Assembly (NCBI GenBank): GCA_030141605.1
Contig: JAQGDQ010000633.1
Coordinates: 1-64,000 of the forward strand
DNA: 64,000 bases
From: Tubiluchus corallicola
Lineage: Eukaryota; Priapulida; Priapulimorpha; Priapulimorphida; Tubiluchidae
Direction: 5' to 3'
The translations under genes were made by a program, and so were the position numbers. Numbering within the stretch: position 1 is the first letter of the stretch; each line of letters begins with the position of its first letter. Shown one piece after another: positions 12,059-23,200 of this stretch. The notes under the pieces were generated by a model, which saw only the letters and a list, made by a program, of their open reading frames with translations, ran no database searches and was not told where the DNA came from.

Positions 12059-15000
12059 CTATAAAGAAATAAATAGAAAAAGAATAAACAACAAGTATCA
12101 TGTATAAAATCTTCAGCAGTGGAACACAATAAGTAGTGTTACGACACTAAGGCCCATTTCACACCGAGGACTCAAGGAAAAATGACGCTATCAGAAAATT
12201 TTCTGAAAATTCCCGTTTTCTCCGGAAATCCCGCACTGCAAGAAAGTTCATTTCACAATAAAACCACAAGGTTTTTTCCATGTGCCCAGTTAGAGGGAGC
12301 TACTTTGCGAGTTTTGTACTGTATAACCTGGTCTAAATTAAGTTATACTTGCTGTATTTCTCATATACAAAGTACAGTTATTAATATTAGTAAATGTAAT
12401 GTCAGAACTGATTGTTTTTTTAGTAAAGTTCTACTAACTACTTCAAAATCTAAATCATACATGTATAAAAAAATATATGCATACGTTATTTTTTTTTCAT
12501 GAACATAGCAATCGATGTTGCATTAATAAAACATAAAGTTTGTTAAAAGAGATATTAAATATGCTGAAATGTGTTAATTGTTGTTAAATAAGAAAGAAGT
12601 AATTGACTAGTTAAATTTAAGACCGAATTCTGCAAGGATTCCTCATAAAAGTGGAACATGCAGTATTTCTACAATGCGGCAAAATTGCTCATGAGGAGGA
12701 TGCATAGCTTTTAGCTGGCGACGGAATTCCTAATGAGGAATTATGCCGTGTATCCTCTCTGTGAAATGTGCCCAAGAAAAAAATGTGTTCCATTATCGTG
12801 AATACTGCTGTAAGGAAATACTCCTCGAGGAATTTTGCCGTGAGTCTTCAGTGTGAAATAAACCGTAGAAAACGATGTGTCCCATTCCGGAGAGAAGTTC
12901 TGAGGTTCTCTGTCAATTTTATCTCTCTGCAAACCTCTATGGTTCAAACAAAGAAAGACAAATGAATCAGTGACGAACTACAGCTGAACTTTATGTTAAG
13001 GTAAAACTATTTAGATTTCTAATGTTGTCTGGCACTGTAGCTAACAATATCTTCATTAAAAATCCAGACTTCGGTCAGCCGCTCACCATTGTTAATGGTA
13101 CATCATTCTGTAAATGTGAGATTATTTTGCAAAATTAAAAATAATTTTACAGATGTTGCAAGAAAAGTAAAACAACAGATTAAAAACTGCAAAAAGCAAC
13201 AGTTCTTGTAGCAAACTTGCGGCAAGTCTGTGATGCTTACACTTTTCACAAACAAAATCAATTGAAATCTTCTTTGAAGGAAAACCGGACGATTGATTAG
13301 ACTCAATCTCATCTTAATTTACTGTCCAAAGTATTCATTTTCTTGCCTATAAAAGTTAGCAATTGTTTCTAATTTTGAATAATCACATTGGAAAGTTATT
13401 AACGGTAACTAAACACAGCTAATGCTTATATCACAAATCTAAATAAAGTTTGTGTAATGGTAGGCATCTTCCCTGCAGATCAAGCATGTTTACCCGTATA
13501 GCAGTGGTTCCCAAACTTTCTCGGACCGTTACCCAAATCGGGAAACCCGGTCGTGTCCATTACCCCCCACCTAGTACTTCTTCTCCAACTCAAAAAGTAA
13601 ACACACGTATATGCCACAAGCAAGCAAAATTATTTATGTTTGCTCGTGACATAAATAAATTTCCAGGTGTCGTTGTTATGTAAATATGAGCTTCATATTT
13701 AGTTATATTCAAGATATGTCTTCAAGAAGAAAACTACGTAAAATGCATTCAGAGCAAAGTTTTAAACATTTTCAGAGGGTGCCCGTTACCCCCCCCCCCC
13801 CAAAAAAAAACCATATTACCCGGGGGGGGGGGGTAATTTACCCCTACTTTGGGAACCACTGCCGTATAGGGTCACCGGGGGGTAAAAAATTACCTCCAGA
13901 CCGGTTTTTTGCATTTTACCCTTTTACCATACGCATCCCAGTAAACCTTTTCTATGACTTTTTCTAAATGTTTTGAGCACAAAATACGTTCAGTTATTTA
14001 TTTTAGGCGCATTGTCTCACCACGAAATAAAAGTGAAAATGCAATATGTCGATTTTTTAAAATTGTCGAAACTTTACTTCGCTTGTCTATACATTATACG
14101 GGCAATGTATCTGATAAAACAAAATGTCAGTTACTCAAATTACTCCACCTAAAAGAAGAAAGTAGTAGACAATAAATTCAAAATGACAATGATTTTTGCA
14201 CACGTGCTAGCAATGTTGGTTGTCTACAGCATCGATAAGGGTATGCAACTAAGTGAATTTAAATGTCTCATTACTAGTCACATGTGTTTAAGCAGAAGTA
14301 CAATGTATCCTATGGTGGTCAACATAACCACAAATTATGCTGTTGCTGTTTACTAATGAAACACGGCGGTTTATCAAAAGTAATTTACGAATTATGGTGG
14401 GCGTAGTTTTTTATCCCCCCCCGTTAACAAAATCGGTTGTAAAAAATCGTGACCCTATAAGGGTTATGTAAGTGAAGATTGCTATAAGGCATTGACATGA
14501 TGTCAGGAACATGAGTTCTATGTCACAGACGTACACTGCAATTTATAATCATGCTTATCACGGTACCACGCCTATTTGTCAGTCACGCAAATGTGATAAA
14601 AAGTAAGACTGGCAATGGTGCCTTTTCGTCACATTCGTGTGGCTGACAAATATGCCAGTCTAAATGGATTCGCCGAGCCACGCATAACTTTGAAGGTTTA
14701 ACAAAATTTAACTATCAGAGATAATTATTATTTAATCTAAGTTTTGATTTTAAAAAAGCTATTGTAGCTTTCAATATTTTAGAGCATACTTTATTTTGAA
14801 CTAATGTCCATGCAATCGTCTAGTTCATTAATATGTTTTTGCAAATTTAAGTTCTTGCACATAAAAGATAATTATAGTAATCTTACTGTTTGTACGACTG
14901 CCAGTTGACTCTGTTGTTACGTACATCGATGGCTTTTTGTTGCAAACGGCTGGTAGCAGCTACACCTGAAAGAGAATTGAGCAAGATTACAACAGTATGA

Positions 15001-15478
15001 ACAAAAGAAGCCACCTCTACCGGACATACATCGATGGCTTTTTGTTGCAAACGGCTGTTAGCGGCTACACCTGAAAGAGAATTGAGTAAGATTACAACAG
15101 TATGAACAAAATAAGCCGCCTCCACCGGCTCCAGCACTTTCACTGTACATTAATTTCATTTTTACAAAGTGCAAATAAAATAAACTAGTACTAGTAATTA
15201 GTATTATAGTAATAAATTATCATGTACAATATTACTAATGCGCGGCGCTAATTAATTATTGTTATTACTACCAATTTGATCAAATCGGAACAACTTGAAC
15301 ATTTTCAGCACGCTGCATTATTCCAAAAAAATTCGTTACTATAACTTCGTATAGGCGTGCTACTACAAATAGTACTAGTAGTAGTACTAGTTATTATTAC
15401 ACATTAATACTCACCTGATTCTTCAATATCATTTGGCAAACTTGATAATACAGCGTCGAGTTTTGACAAATCAGACAT
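11959..15478 (-). CDS. ATP6V1H: V-type H+-ATPase subunit H, 5' part (exons 1-3 only)
   Basis: Exons 15478-15415, 14965-14887 and 12058-11959 join with matching phases and encode the N-terminal 81 residues: MSDLSKLDAVLSSLPND..., SRLQQKAIDVRNNRVNWQSYKQ, and SQMITNDDYNFISMF...EKRADILKTHSHQ. This matches the start of subunit H (vertebrate VRANKVNWQSYLQGQMISAEDCEFIQRF...). Subunit H is a peripheral V1 subunit needed for coupled ATP hydrolysis and proton pumping. The next exon (expected AKTFLNLM-like) was not found anywhere in 1-11958, so the gene either continues left of the window across a very large intron or is broken by the rearrangement there. Confidence 0.9.
13493..14463. mobile_element. PIF/Harbinger-like element, TTA target duplication
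   Basis: Inverted ends CCCGTATAGGGTCAC / GTGACCCTATAAGGG, flanked by TTA (13490-13492, 14464-14466). The paralogous site near 43550 lacks the insert. Three-base TTA duplications are typical of PIF/Harbinger. No transposase frame. Confidence 0.75.
13502..13861. mobile_element. hAT-type MITE nested in the Harbinger-like element
   Basis: Ends CAGTGGTTCCCAAA / TTTGGGAACCACTG, with perfect 8-bp duplication CCGTATAG at 13494-13501 and 13862-13869. It contains long C and G runs near 13790-13833. Confidence 0.93.
14887..14965 (-). CDS. ATP6V1H: ATP6V1H exon 2
   Basis: Acceptor TTCTCTTTCAG, donor AAACA/GTAAGA. It encodes the conserved RVNWQSY motif of subunit H. A 105-bp tandem copy of its acceptor and first part lies immediately upstream. 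Confidence 0.92.
15030..15070 (-). other. ATP6V1H: Partial tandem copy of ATP6V1H exon 2 with its own acceptor
   Basis: A 105-bp tandem duplication carries a second TTTCAG acceptor and the first 41 bp of exon 2. Translation from this acceptor into the real exon 2 stays open and in frame, adding 35 residues with a second SRLQQKAIDV. If instead the GTATGT at 15029-15024 acts as a donor, the 41-bp exon would shift the frame. Confidence 0.8.
15415..15478 (-). CDS. ATP6V1H: ATP6V1H exon 1 (start)
   Basis: ATG at 15478; 21 codons and one base; donor TCAG/GTGAGT, phase 1. The plus-strand CHTF8 start is 588 bp away, so this flank is a shared, probably bidirectional, promoter region. Confidence 0.85.
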
Positions 15479-16066
15479 TTTTAATTATATTTATATTATT
15501 TCACTGAATACTGTGTATACTTCAAGGAAAAAGACTAATAAGTGAGCCAAAACTAATTTTCACTTTTCCACAAGACACAAGCAGCAATAACAAGTGTACT
15601 GTACTGTACCAAAAATATCAGCGCCACCTGTTAGTTGAAAAACCAATTAAATTATTATATAACCAATGACCAGTATGTTTTTCTATTTTACTGTCTTGAT
15701 CGGTGCAGTTATCGTATTATTGAAATACATGCTATTTCGCATTGTTCTTCTAGCTGTTATGGACACGAGATTTGCGAAGAAATAATTATTTTGATTGTTT
15801 TTTCGCGCTACCCCTCCGAATATCGTCATTAGTTAGACAGAGTAAATCTTTTGGTTTGCTCATTTCAAAGATTGCCTGTACAGTTTTCGCGCTAAATTCG
15901 GTTCGATTGTTTCAGGACGTGTTTCAGCTGTTTTTATTTGCATGAATAGCTAGCTTTATTACTAATTGATCGTATGCCTAACTGTACGGGTAGTGGACCT
16001 TACCTGCCAAATTGCTCCACTGAATGCTGTAACGAGCTTCCCTAACTGTCATGACATAAGTTAACT
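15479..16066. promoter_or_regulatory. Shared 5' flank of ATP6V1H and CHTF8
   Basis: 588 bp between two divergent start codons. It has no clear TATA box or CpG-rich block. A bidirectional promoter is inferred from the arrangement only. Confidence 0.45.
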
Positions 16067-16089
16067 ATGGTGCAACGTCTTATACAAAT
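16067..16089 (+). CDS. CHTF8: CHTF8 exon 1 (start)
   Basis: ATG GTG CAA opens the conserved MVQ start of Ctf8; after 23 bp the donor AT/GTAAGA gives phase 2, exactly what exon 2 needs. Too short to stand out as an open frame, but position, motif and phase agree. Confidence 0.82.
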
Positions 16090-18483
16090 GTAAGAATGAT
16101 TTATCAAGCACTTGTTTTAGCTAGATTTTATTATATATAGTGAATCTGCTAATATTGTAATGCAGACTACTGTAACTTAGAAACAGTAACTATAGTTTCA
16201 TGCATAAATATTATTGCTGTTTGCAGTATTCGTGTTGTCAAGATTCACGAAATTGAATGCTCCTACGCTAATCCTAAATTGGTGATTGCTGACTGATTCC
16301 CATATTAACTTTGGTGTGATAAATACTATGTTATAGATATGGGCGTTTGGGTATATTAAATTGTATTTCACAAGTAAAATTTGAACTTACTGTATTTTAT
16401 CAATAAGATTAAAAATGCATTTTTGGTTAATGAGTTACACACCCTGGAGGTGAGTTAACGACATTTTACCATTTGGTGAAGACATTTAAATAATTAATAA
16501 TTTTCTTTTCTAGTTACATAAGTCTTTCAAGCATGTAACCGAAATACTAAGTAATGTAACTTTGCATGAAAAGTTTTTGGGACATAATTTAACATTTCCT
16601 TTTCTATACCTGATTTACATTGTGCATAAGTGATGTCATGTAATGGCGCGGTCAGAACAGTGTTGCGGGAAATTTAAAATGAAAACAAACAAAAACTGAA
16701 CACAAGTAGAATATATGCCAAAAATAGTATAGAACTTGTTTTTTAAGGAGATTTTTCTGAAATCTGCTTCAGGTACCCTTTTAAGCTTCAAAATTTCTAG
16801 TATAGTTGTGGAGATCGCTGGCATCCATTAGAATTAAATAGAACATTGTAGAATGTTCCATTAGAATAATCGTCTTACTTTGTAGAATGTTCTAGAAAGA
16901 AACGTCTAGAATGTTCCATGGCACCCTATATAAGGCGAAGCAGGCCGCTGAGACACACACAGATTCACACGAACGCACACTTACACATTCTCTTGTATAC
17001 TTGCATTTTCAGATATACTTAAACGGTTTCCAGATTTTCACGTTTAGTGTAAATATTTCGCGTTCCTTCATACTTCTTTGTTGTAGAATTCTCGCTTAAT
17101 AAACTAGTTTAATTTGACGACGTGTTTTCTGGTTTTCTCTACAAGCCTTTCGAGAGAAACAAAACACAACATATTGGAAAGCTGTGCACCGGCTACACTT
17201 TATCTGCATGCAAACTTCTGATCGATATGCATGTTTTCCTTTCAGGAAAAAGGATGGTAATCGGGAGTGGGTGATCATTGAACTACAGGGAGATATAGAA
17301 TCACGTGCTGAAAATTTCAACTTTTTTGGAAACTTTATAGGCGATCTTCACTATAATGACAAGGTTAGTGCGTTAGTTTAATTTAACCATATCCTGGTAA
17401 GGCAAGGAAAATATCCGAGCTCTGTCAGCACGTCAACAATAAGCCTTTCACATTTCCAGCGATTGATGGTGATCGTGGAAAGGTCAAAGATTAAGTGTAC
17501 CAGACAATGCATTTGTGTACACTTGACAATGCCTCGCAGCCCATGCTGTTGTAATAGCACCAGTTTTAACAGCTAGAACATTACCTAGTTCATTTTTTCT
17601 TGTTCTCAAGCAAGATCCTGCTAGTAAATCACTCTACGCACAGATTAATGTATAATTAAGTAAAATCCACGTAAACAACTGGAGTTACTGAACTGATGCT
17701 GCAGACGGCTGTGCTTTACTCACATGTCACAATTGTTGTTAAGATGCATTACTGTGGCACACTTAACCTTTGACCAACAGCAAGTTTTGCTCTCTGCTCT
17801 ACACATGCTTAACCGATGCTGCAGACGGCTGTGCTTTACTCACATGTCACGCTTCTCGTTAAGATGCATTACTGTGGCACACTTAACCTGTCACCAACAG
17901 CAAGTTTTTCTCTCTGTTCTACACATGCTTAACCGATGCTGCAGACGGCTGTGCTTTACTCACATGTCACGCTTCTCGTTAAGATGCATTACTGTGGCAC
18001 ACTTAAACTTCGACCAACAGCAAGTTTTGCCCTCTGCTCTACACATGCTTAACTGATGCTGCAGACGGCTGTGCTTTACTCACACGTCACGTGACCCAAT
18101 TGTTGTTAAGATGCATTACTGTGGCACACTTAACCTTTGACCAACAGCAAGTTTTGCTCTCTGCTCCACACATGCTTGCGAGTTACTTGAAGAATTTGCT
18201 TGTCGAGAAAGTAACTCACTGTTACTCATTACTGATGTTTTACTTTCAGGGAGTGCCGGTTTTGATCATTGGACATCATATTTTATTTGGAAAAATTGTA
18301 AACATCGAGAAGCCGTTTGCCGTATTACAAAAGAGGCCGCACAGCGCAGGTGCCGCACACTGTGCGGATGATCACTCGTCCAGTGATGCACCACTCTACA
18401 TGATCAAATCTATTATCAGAACAAAATTGCAATTTAAATCCAGACCAAAACCGATAATCACCAATGTGCCTAAAAAGACCTAG
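16067..18483 (+). CDS. CHTF8: CTF8 subunit of the alternative clamp loader (CHTF18-RFC)
   Basis: Exons 16067-16089, 17246-17363 and 18250-18483 join in matching phases (2, then 0) to 124 aa; the human protein is 121 aa. Visible landmarks: MVQRLIQM start, REWVIIELQGDIESR, GDLHYNDK, then GVPVLIIGHHILFGKIV, EKPFAVLQK and the end FKSRPKPIITNVPKK. These match the vertebrate blocks EWVLMELQGEIEAR, GIPVLIVGHHILYGKI and FKTRPKPIITSVPKK. With DCC1 and CTF18, Ctf8 forms the replication-factor-C-like complex that loads PCNA and supports sister-chromatid cohesion in the nucleus. The gene is head-to-head with ATP6V1H and tail-to-tail with NFAT5. Confidence 0.95.
16880..17142 (+). promoter_or_regulatory. 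Heat-shock-element promoter or solo LTR in CHTF8 intron 1
   Basis: A perfect three-unit heat-shock element (GAAtgTTCtaGAA, 16885-16897) and a second GAAtgTTC (16909-16916) stand upstream of TATATAA (16927-16933). A transcript-like stretch follows, with AATAAA near 17098. The segment is bounded by TGTAGA and TCTACA, the short inverted ends typical of an LTR. A solo LTR with heat-shock control is my preferred reading; no clear target-site duplication was found. Confidence 0.5.
17246..17363 (+). CDS. CHTF8: CHTF8 exon 2
   Basis: Acceptor TTTTCCTTTCAG, donor GACAAG/GTTAGT. It carries the EWVIIELQGDIE signature and ends after GDLHYNDK in phase 0. Confidence 0.95.
17438..18180. mobile_element. Interspersed repeat copy 2 with internal 120-bp tandem expansion
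   Basis: The first part matches 3511-3968. From about 17690 a roughly 120-bp segment (GCAGACGGCTGTGCTTTACT...) is tandemly repeated about four times, inside CHTF8 intron 2. Confidence 0.8.
18250..18483 (+). CDS. CHTF8: CHTF8 exon 3 (C-terminal)
   Basis: Acceptor TTTTACTTTCAG; begins GVPVLIIGHHILFGK and ends with a TAG at 18481-18483 after NVPKKT. An insert rich in His, Ser and Asp separates the two conserved blocks, as in other Ctf8 proteins. Confidence 0.95.
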   Translation, partial: GVPVLIIGHHILFGKIVNIEKPFAVLQKRPHSAGAAHCADDHSSSDAPLYMIKSIIRTKLQFKSRPKPIITNVPKKT

Positions 18484-18598
18484 CGCTTCATTTAAACTAT
18501 TGAAACTAGACAAATGCAGCTAGAAAATTAAGTGAAAGTTCCAGTCTCCTGCTCACTTGCTTTCGTAAAACATTGTATTTTGGGCACTGATATACATA

Positions 18599-18742
18599 CA
18601 GTCAACGTCGGATATAAGGGGCACCTCCGGACCGGAAAAAATCATTCCTTATAACCGTTTTTATAAGGAAAAACGTTACGAAAAATCGGGACCGGTGTTG
18701 GTAGTCCCTGATAAGCGAGTAGCTTACACCCGAGGTTGACTG
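18599..18742. mobile_element. Mariner-type MITE, 144 bp
   Basis: Ends CAGTCAACGTCGG and CCGAGGTTGACTG, flanked by TA (18597-18598, 18743-18744). It would lie in the CHTF8 3'UTR. Confidence 0.88.
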
Positions 18743-18887
18743 TAAAGAGTCTATCATTATTGCAAGCCTGCTATGGACACAGAAAAAAGTTCTGTGTGAC
18801 CGAGGTATTCTATAAACATATGTAGGTAATCATATTTATATTATTACTAGATAGATGGAGAAGAACGTATTAAGAAAAAACTGTATA

Positions 18888-19288
18888 AGAATGTACAATG
18901 TGTGGCTTCATAGAGGTTGTAAAGTGTTTTTAGAAGATGCTGTCGAGTGTCTAAAGAATGTACAGTGTGTGGCTTCATAGAGGATGTAAAGTACTTTTGA
19001 AAGATGCTGTCAAGTGTATAAACAATGTACAATGTGTGGCTTCATAGAAGATGTAAAGTACTTTTGGAAGATGCTGTCAAGTGTATAAACAATGTACAAT
19101 GTGTGGGTTCATAGAGGATGTAAAGTACTTTCGGAAGATGCTGTCAAGTGTATAAACAATGTACAATGTGTGGCTTCATAGAGGATGTAAAGTACTTTTG
19201 GAAGATGCTGTCAAGTGTATAAACAATGTACAATGTGTGGCTTCATAGAGGACGTAAAGTACTTTCGGAAGATGCTGTCAAGTATTGA
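18888..19288. repeat. 67-bp tandem array, 6 copies
   Basis: The unit contains ACAATGTGTGGCTTCATAGA and GATGCTGTCAAGTGTATAA. Copies are 90-98 percent alike by eye. Confidence 0.93.
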
Positions 19289-19330
19289 TCAGCTACTTTG
19301 CAGTATATTCACATTCAATCACGTGTCTTC

Positions 19331-19336
19331 AATAAA
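19331..19336 (+). terminator. Candidate poly(A) signal of CHTF8 (AATAAA)
   Basis: First clear AATAAA downstream of the CHTF8 stop. If used, the 3'UTR would contain a mariner-type MITE and the 67-bp array. Other AATAAA copies lie near 19708-19722. Confidence 0.45.
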
Positions 19337-19359
19337 CTAAAAATTATCGAATGTTTCAT

Positions 19360-20085
19360 TTTAAATTTCGAGTACACATAGAGTTGTAAATTTGTGAGAT
19401 GTTGAGTACAGTCAACGAGATTGAAAAAAGTCTGTCAATTTTGTTTGCACAGAAAATTTCTGCAAAGGAGCATAAAAAGTTTCCGCAGTGGCGCAATGAA
19501 ACATCTCAGCAGTCCGCTGCCAGTGTTCGTACGTAAAACAAGTCGGTGATTCATTGTTATTGTACAGCTAGTAGACAAGATGATTTTTCGACATGTTAAC
19601 AATTACGCGTGCTGCTTGTTCAACAATTAATTTGCAATGCCAAGAATGATGGATTAAATTTAACACTAAATTAATTTGCAAACGGCTGGCAAAGGTAAAG
19701 TCTGTAATAAAGCAATAAACCATGTTCACTATACTGCTGTTATATTGTAAGTGGTCCTGACACTGACTAGCTAGAATGTTGATTTTTTAATTGGTGAACA
19801 CGAGATTGTAGCAACGAAGCGGCTACTGCAACAGTGAACCAACATCTGATAGAGTGAGAGATGCATTCATGTCTGTGATGAGAAATTAAAAATTGATGCT
19901 GGATGGATGCAGGGTTTAATAACCAAAATTTGTGTTGAATGTACATGATGAGAAGTACTGAAAACTGACTCTGGATGGATGTAGCGTTTAATAACCAAAA
20001 TTTGTGTTGACACTCACAGACATGTCGTCGCAGAGAAACATTTATATAATAAAATGCAACAACTAAGAAAAACTTTTCTATCTGA
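19360..20085. other. Intergenic space between CHTF8 and NFAT5 3' ends
   Basis: No coding signal. It holds an imperfect two-copy repeat of about 75 bp (19870-20020; landmark GGTTTAATAACCAAAATTTG). Confidence 0.5.
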
Positions 20086-20089
20086 GATA

Positions 20090-20233
20090 ATCACATATGT
20101 AAACAATTTATTATACATTCATTATTTACAAGCTAATAACAACATTTCCGCAAAGAAATCTCATTGACACGGTGAATTTGACGACTAGGATGATTCCCAC
20201 TCAATGATGATCAATTCAGCAGCAGTTGATCAA
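20090..20233 (-). CDS. NFAT5: NFAT5 exon 13: last seven residues, stop and 3'UTR
   Basis: A good acceptor (TTTGTTTATTTCAG) gives phase-compatible VDQLLLN and TGA at 20213-20211. An AATAAA signal lies about 100 bp downstream. A very short last coding exon is plausible but the call rests on splice signal, phase and poly(A) signal only. Confidence 0.65.
20107..20112 (-). terminator. Poly(A) signal of NFAT5 (AATAAA)
   Basis: AATAAA on the minus strand about 100 bp past the NFAT5 stop codon. Cleavage is expected near 20085-20095. Confidence 0.6.
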
Positions 20234-23200
20234 CTGAAATAAACAAAAACAATAAACAAACAATGTATGTAACAATAAACAAACAATGTATGTAGTGAAT
20301 AAAAGAACTTGAATGTTCAATTATAGGGAAAAACAAATTAGAAATGAGATACATTATAGACAAATCTTGACTTTTGATTTTAAAATGTTTTTAAATATTG
20401 AAACAGCAACCAAAGTAACAAAGACGATTCTTGCTTACGAGCATCGGAAACAATTTACAAACATGAATTGTTGGTGTTCACAAAAGGAAGGTTATTTAAT
20501 AGGGTGTTTTGTGACAGACTAGTACTGGGGCTTGTGTAAGATTAACTCCTTCAAGACCATAAGTGTTTGTTGCATTTTGCACGGGTTAATCAAAAACTGC
20601 TCTCATTAAGCAGCGATTACATTATATTTGATAATTTTTGTATGTTTCTACTCCTCACATAATGGATTTTCATGCAAAATTGGATCTGAAATGCATATGC
20701 TTACTGCAGACAAATTAAAAATCAATTTCTGACGAATAAATTGGAAAAAGGTTTTAGTATCTACAGTGTTCGTACTGTAACCGTGTCACATCAGTGTCTT
20801 GTAGCAATCTTCACTTACGCAACTGTGCTTGGCGCGCAGGGAAGATGCCCGCCATTGCACAAACTGTGGTTAGTTTGAGATGTAAGCAATAGCTGTGTTT
20901 GGTTGTTTCAAGGTAATTATTCAAATATTAGAGACAAATGCTAACTTTTATATCATTATTATTATTATAAATCTTTATTTAAAATTTAGAATTATACCCA
21001 TGAAATATTTACATAATATACATACAGTGACCCTCTATTTGCTGGGTATGGTTAAAAAAACTTTTGTAAATAAAAATAGCTGTTACATTTATAAGACTTT
21101 TATAGGCAAGAAAATGTATATTTTGGACAGTAAATTAAAATGAGATTGAGTCTAAACAATCGTACGGTTTTCCTTTAAGTGCCAGACGAGTATTTTTACA
21201 GTAATGTACGGTACTAACCTGTTGAGGGATTTAGAACTGGTAGCTGCTCGTCTTCATTTGGTACAGCGTTCTGGCCAGGTTGTTCTGCTACACCAGGCTG
21301 CATGGTTATCTGCTGCTGAGAATACGGCTGTTCAGTACGTGTTTGTTCTGTCACCACGGCGACGCCGAGATCGTGAAACTGCTGATCGTCGTCCGGCAGC
21401 GGCACGGCCTGCGGTGACGCAAACGTACTTTGTGCATTTGTTGTCTGTAAAATGACTTGTCCGTCTGATAATACGTTATTCACCGGGGACGTCACTTGTG
21501 TCGTACAGGCCACGTCGGCGGTCATTTCTTGTTTATCGACACACACGTTTGATTGGTTCACCTGCTCACAAACTACCTGGTCCACGGGTACCATTGAGCT
21601 TTTACCTGGCGTATGAAAGCTGTTGACAGGTGCTGCTACGGGTGACTGTGCGGTCGTGTCCGGCGGAAGAGCAACCGCCGACCAAACCTGCGTGGGTGCC
21701 GACCAATCGGCCGGAGATTTCTGTTGAGTTGTGGTCCACTGATTATTTAATGTTGAGTTGTTAAAACATTGATTAACACTCGTCGCGTTCGGTACGGCAG
21801 AGCATTCTTGCGTTTCCATGACAACCTGCAAGGCGTTTGCCCAATCCTTGGAGAAACTAGTGTTCTCCTGTTGAGGCAGTCCAACTTTATCTACAAGAAA
21901 GTAATTCGCTTAACACCAATCACAAAGTAACAGTTGACAGAATACACCAATCACAAAGTAACAGTTGGCAGAATACACCAATCACAAAGTAACAGTTGAC
22001 AGAATACACCAATCACAAAGTAACAGTTGGCAGAATACACCAATCACTAAGTAACAGTTGACAGAATACACCAATCACAAAGTAACAGTTGGCAGAATAC
22101 ACCAATCACAAAGTAACAGTTGGCAGAATACACCAATCACAAAGTAACAGTTGGCAGAATACACCAATCACAAAGTACCAGTTGGCAGAATACACCAATC
22201 ACAAAGTAACAGTTGGCAGAATACACCAATCACAAAGTAACAGTTGGCAGAATACACCAATCACAAAGTAACAGTTGGCAGAATGGCACTACATACAGTA
22301 AGACCTCACTTAACGACGCTAATGCGTTCCAGTAAAACGTCATTAAGCGAAACCAAGACTTCCATAGAAAGTAATGTAACAGAATTGAGATGCATTCCAG
22401 AGTGAGAAATCAATGCTGAAAATCAAAGTCTAGACTTGCTAGAGGTTTCGTTTTCTTTAATGGTGAAACCTACTATAGGCAGTTAGCAGTTAGACATTGC
22501 CTAGTGAAAGCCAAACCCTGCATGGAGTGACCTTGAGACAAATTCATGCAGACACTAATCTGGTTGTTATAGCAACAGGCTGCAGACAAAATTCCTTGGC
22601 ATAAAATTTAAACTCGGAATGTTTGGAGGCATATAGATCTCGCTTGATACGACCTCGGACGGACTTTAGTAGGTAGTGAAATGGGAAGCAAAAATATGAT
22701 AATAATTGCACTATTTATGTTGCTAACACATTTTAGAACAGAATAATGCAATTATGTACCATTTTAATGCTTCAAATTAGTTTAAAAAATGTTAATAAAA
22801 TAAAAAATTACTGTCAGCAAAGTAAGAAATCGTCGTTGTCAAGGATTTTTGTTTGTTAAATTTAATATAGTGTTTTACAGTTACACGTGGCGACATCTGG
22901 CTTCAATATTTGCATCCTAGTCAATTTCCGGTCATACAAGTTTCAATGTGTTCAAGTGATGACGTGTTTCTGTGTAACTCGCGATTTAATGCCAACGATG
23001 TATGTAAATTTTATTTAGTTATTTACTGTAAGTCTCTCATTAATTTCACTTAATCGTAATCGATCTTTTGATAAGAAATGAATTAGTTTATTAAAGGAAT
23101 TTATATATCTTGTTTCAGATAAAATGTATGATTTTGGGTAATGGCGTCTCAGTGTCAGATATGAAGTAAATGACTAAGGGGCATGTGACGTGAAGATGGT

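Larger units (their letters stand above)
10485..12370 (-). repeat. Right arm of large inverted duplication
   Basis: Counterpart of 1-3369; it holds ATP6V1H exon 3 in its native context, since exons 1 and 2 lie immediately upstream on the same strand. Confidence 0.92.
12965..14720. mobile_element. Old transposon copy in ATP6V1H intron 2, carrying nested insertions
   Basis: 13300-13490 and 14464-14720 together match 43360-43760, which is continuous there. A reverse-complement relative is at 20790-21175. This identifies the inserted element between the two parts and gives its empty site. Confidence 0.7.

Noticed and set aside
17724-18180. Repeat-rich plus-strand frame before CHTF8 exon 3
   Set aside because: It reads through the tandem part of the interspersed repeat in intron 2; the conserved Ctf8 sequence starts only at the acceptor at 18250.
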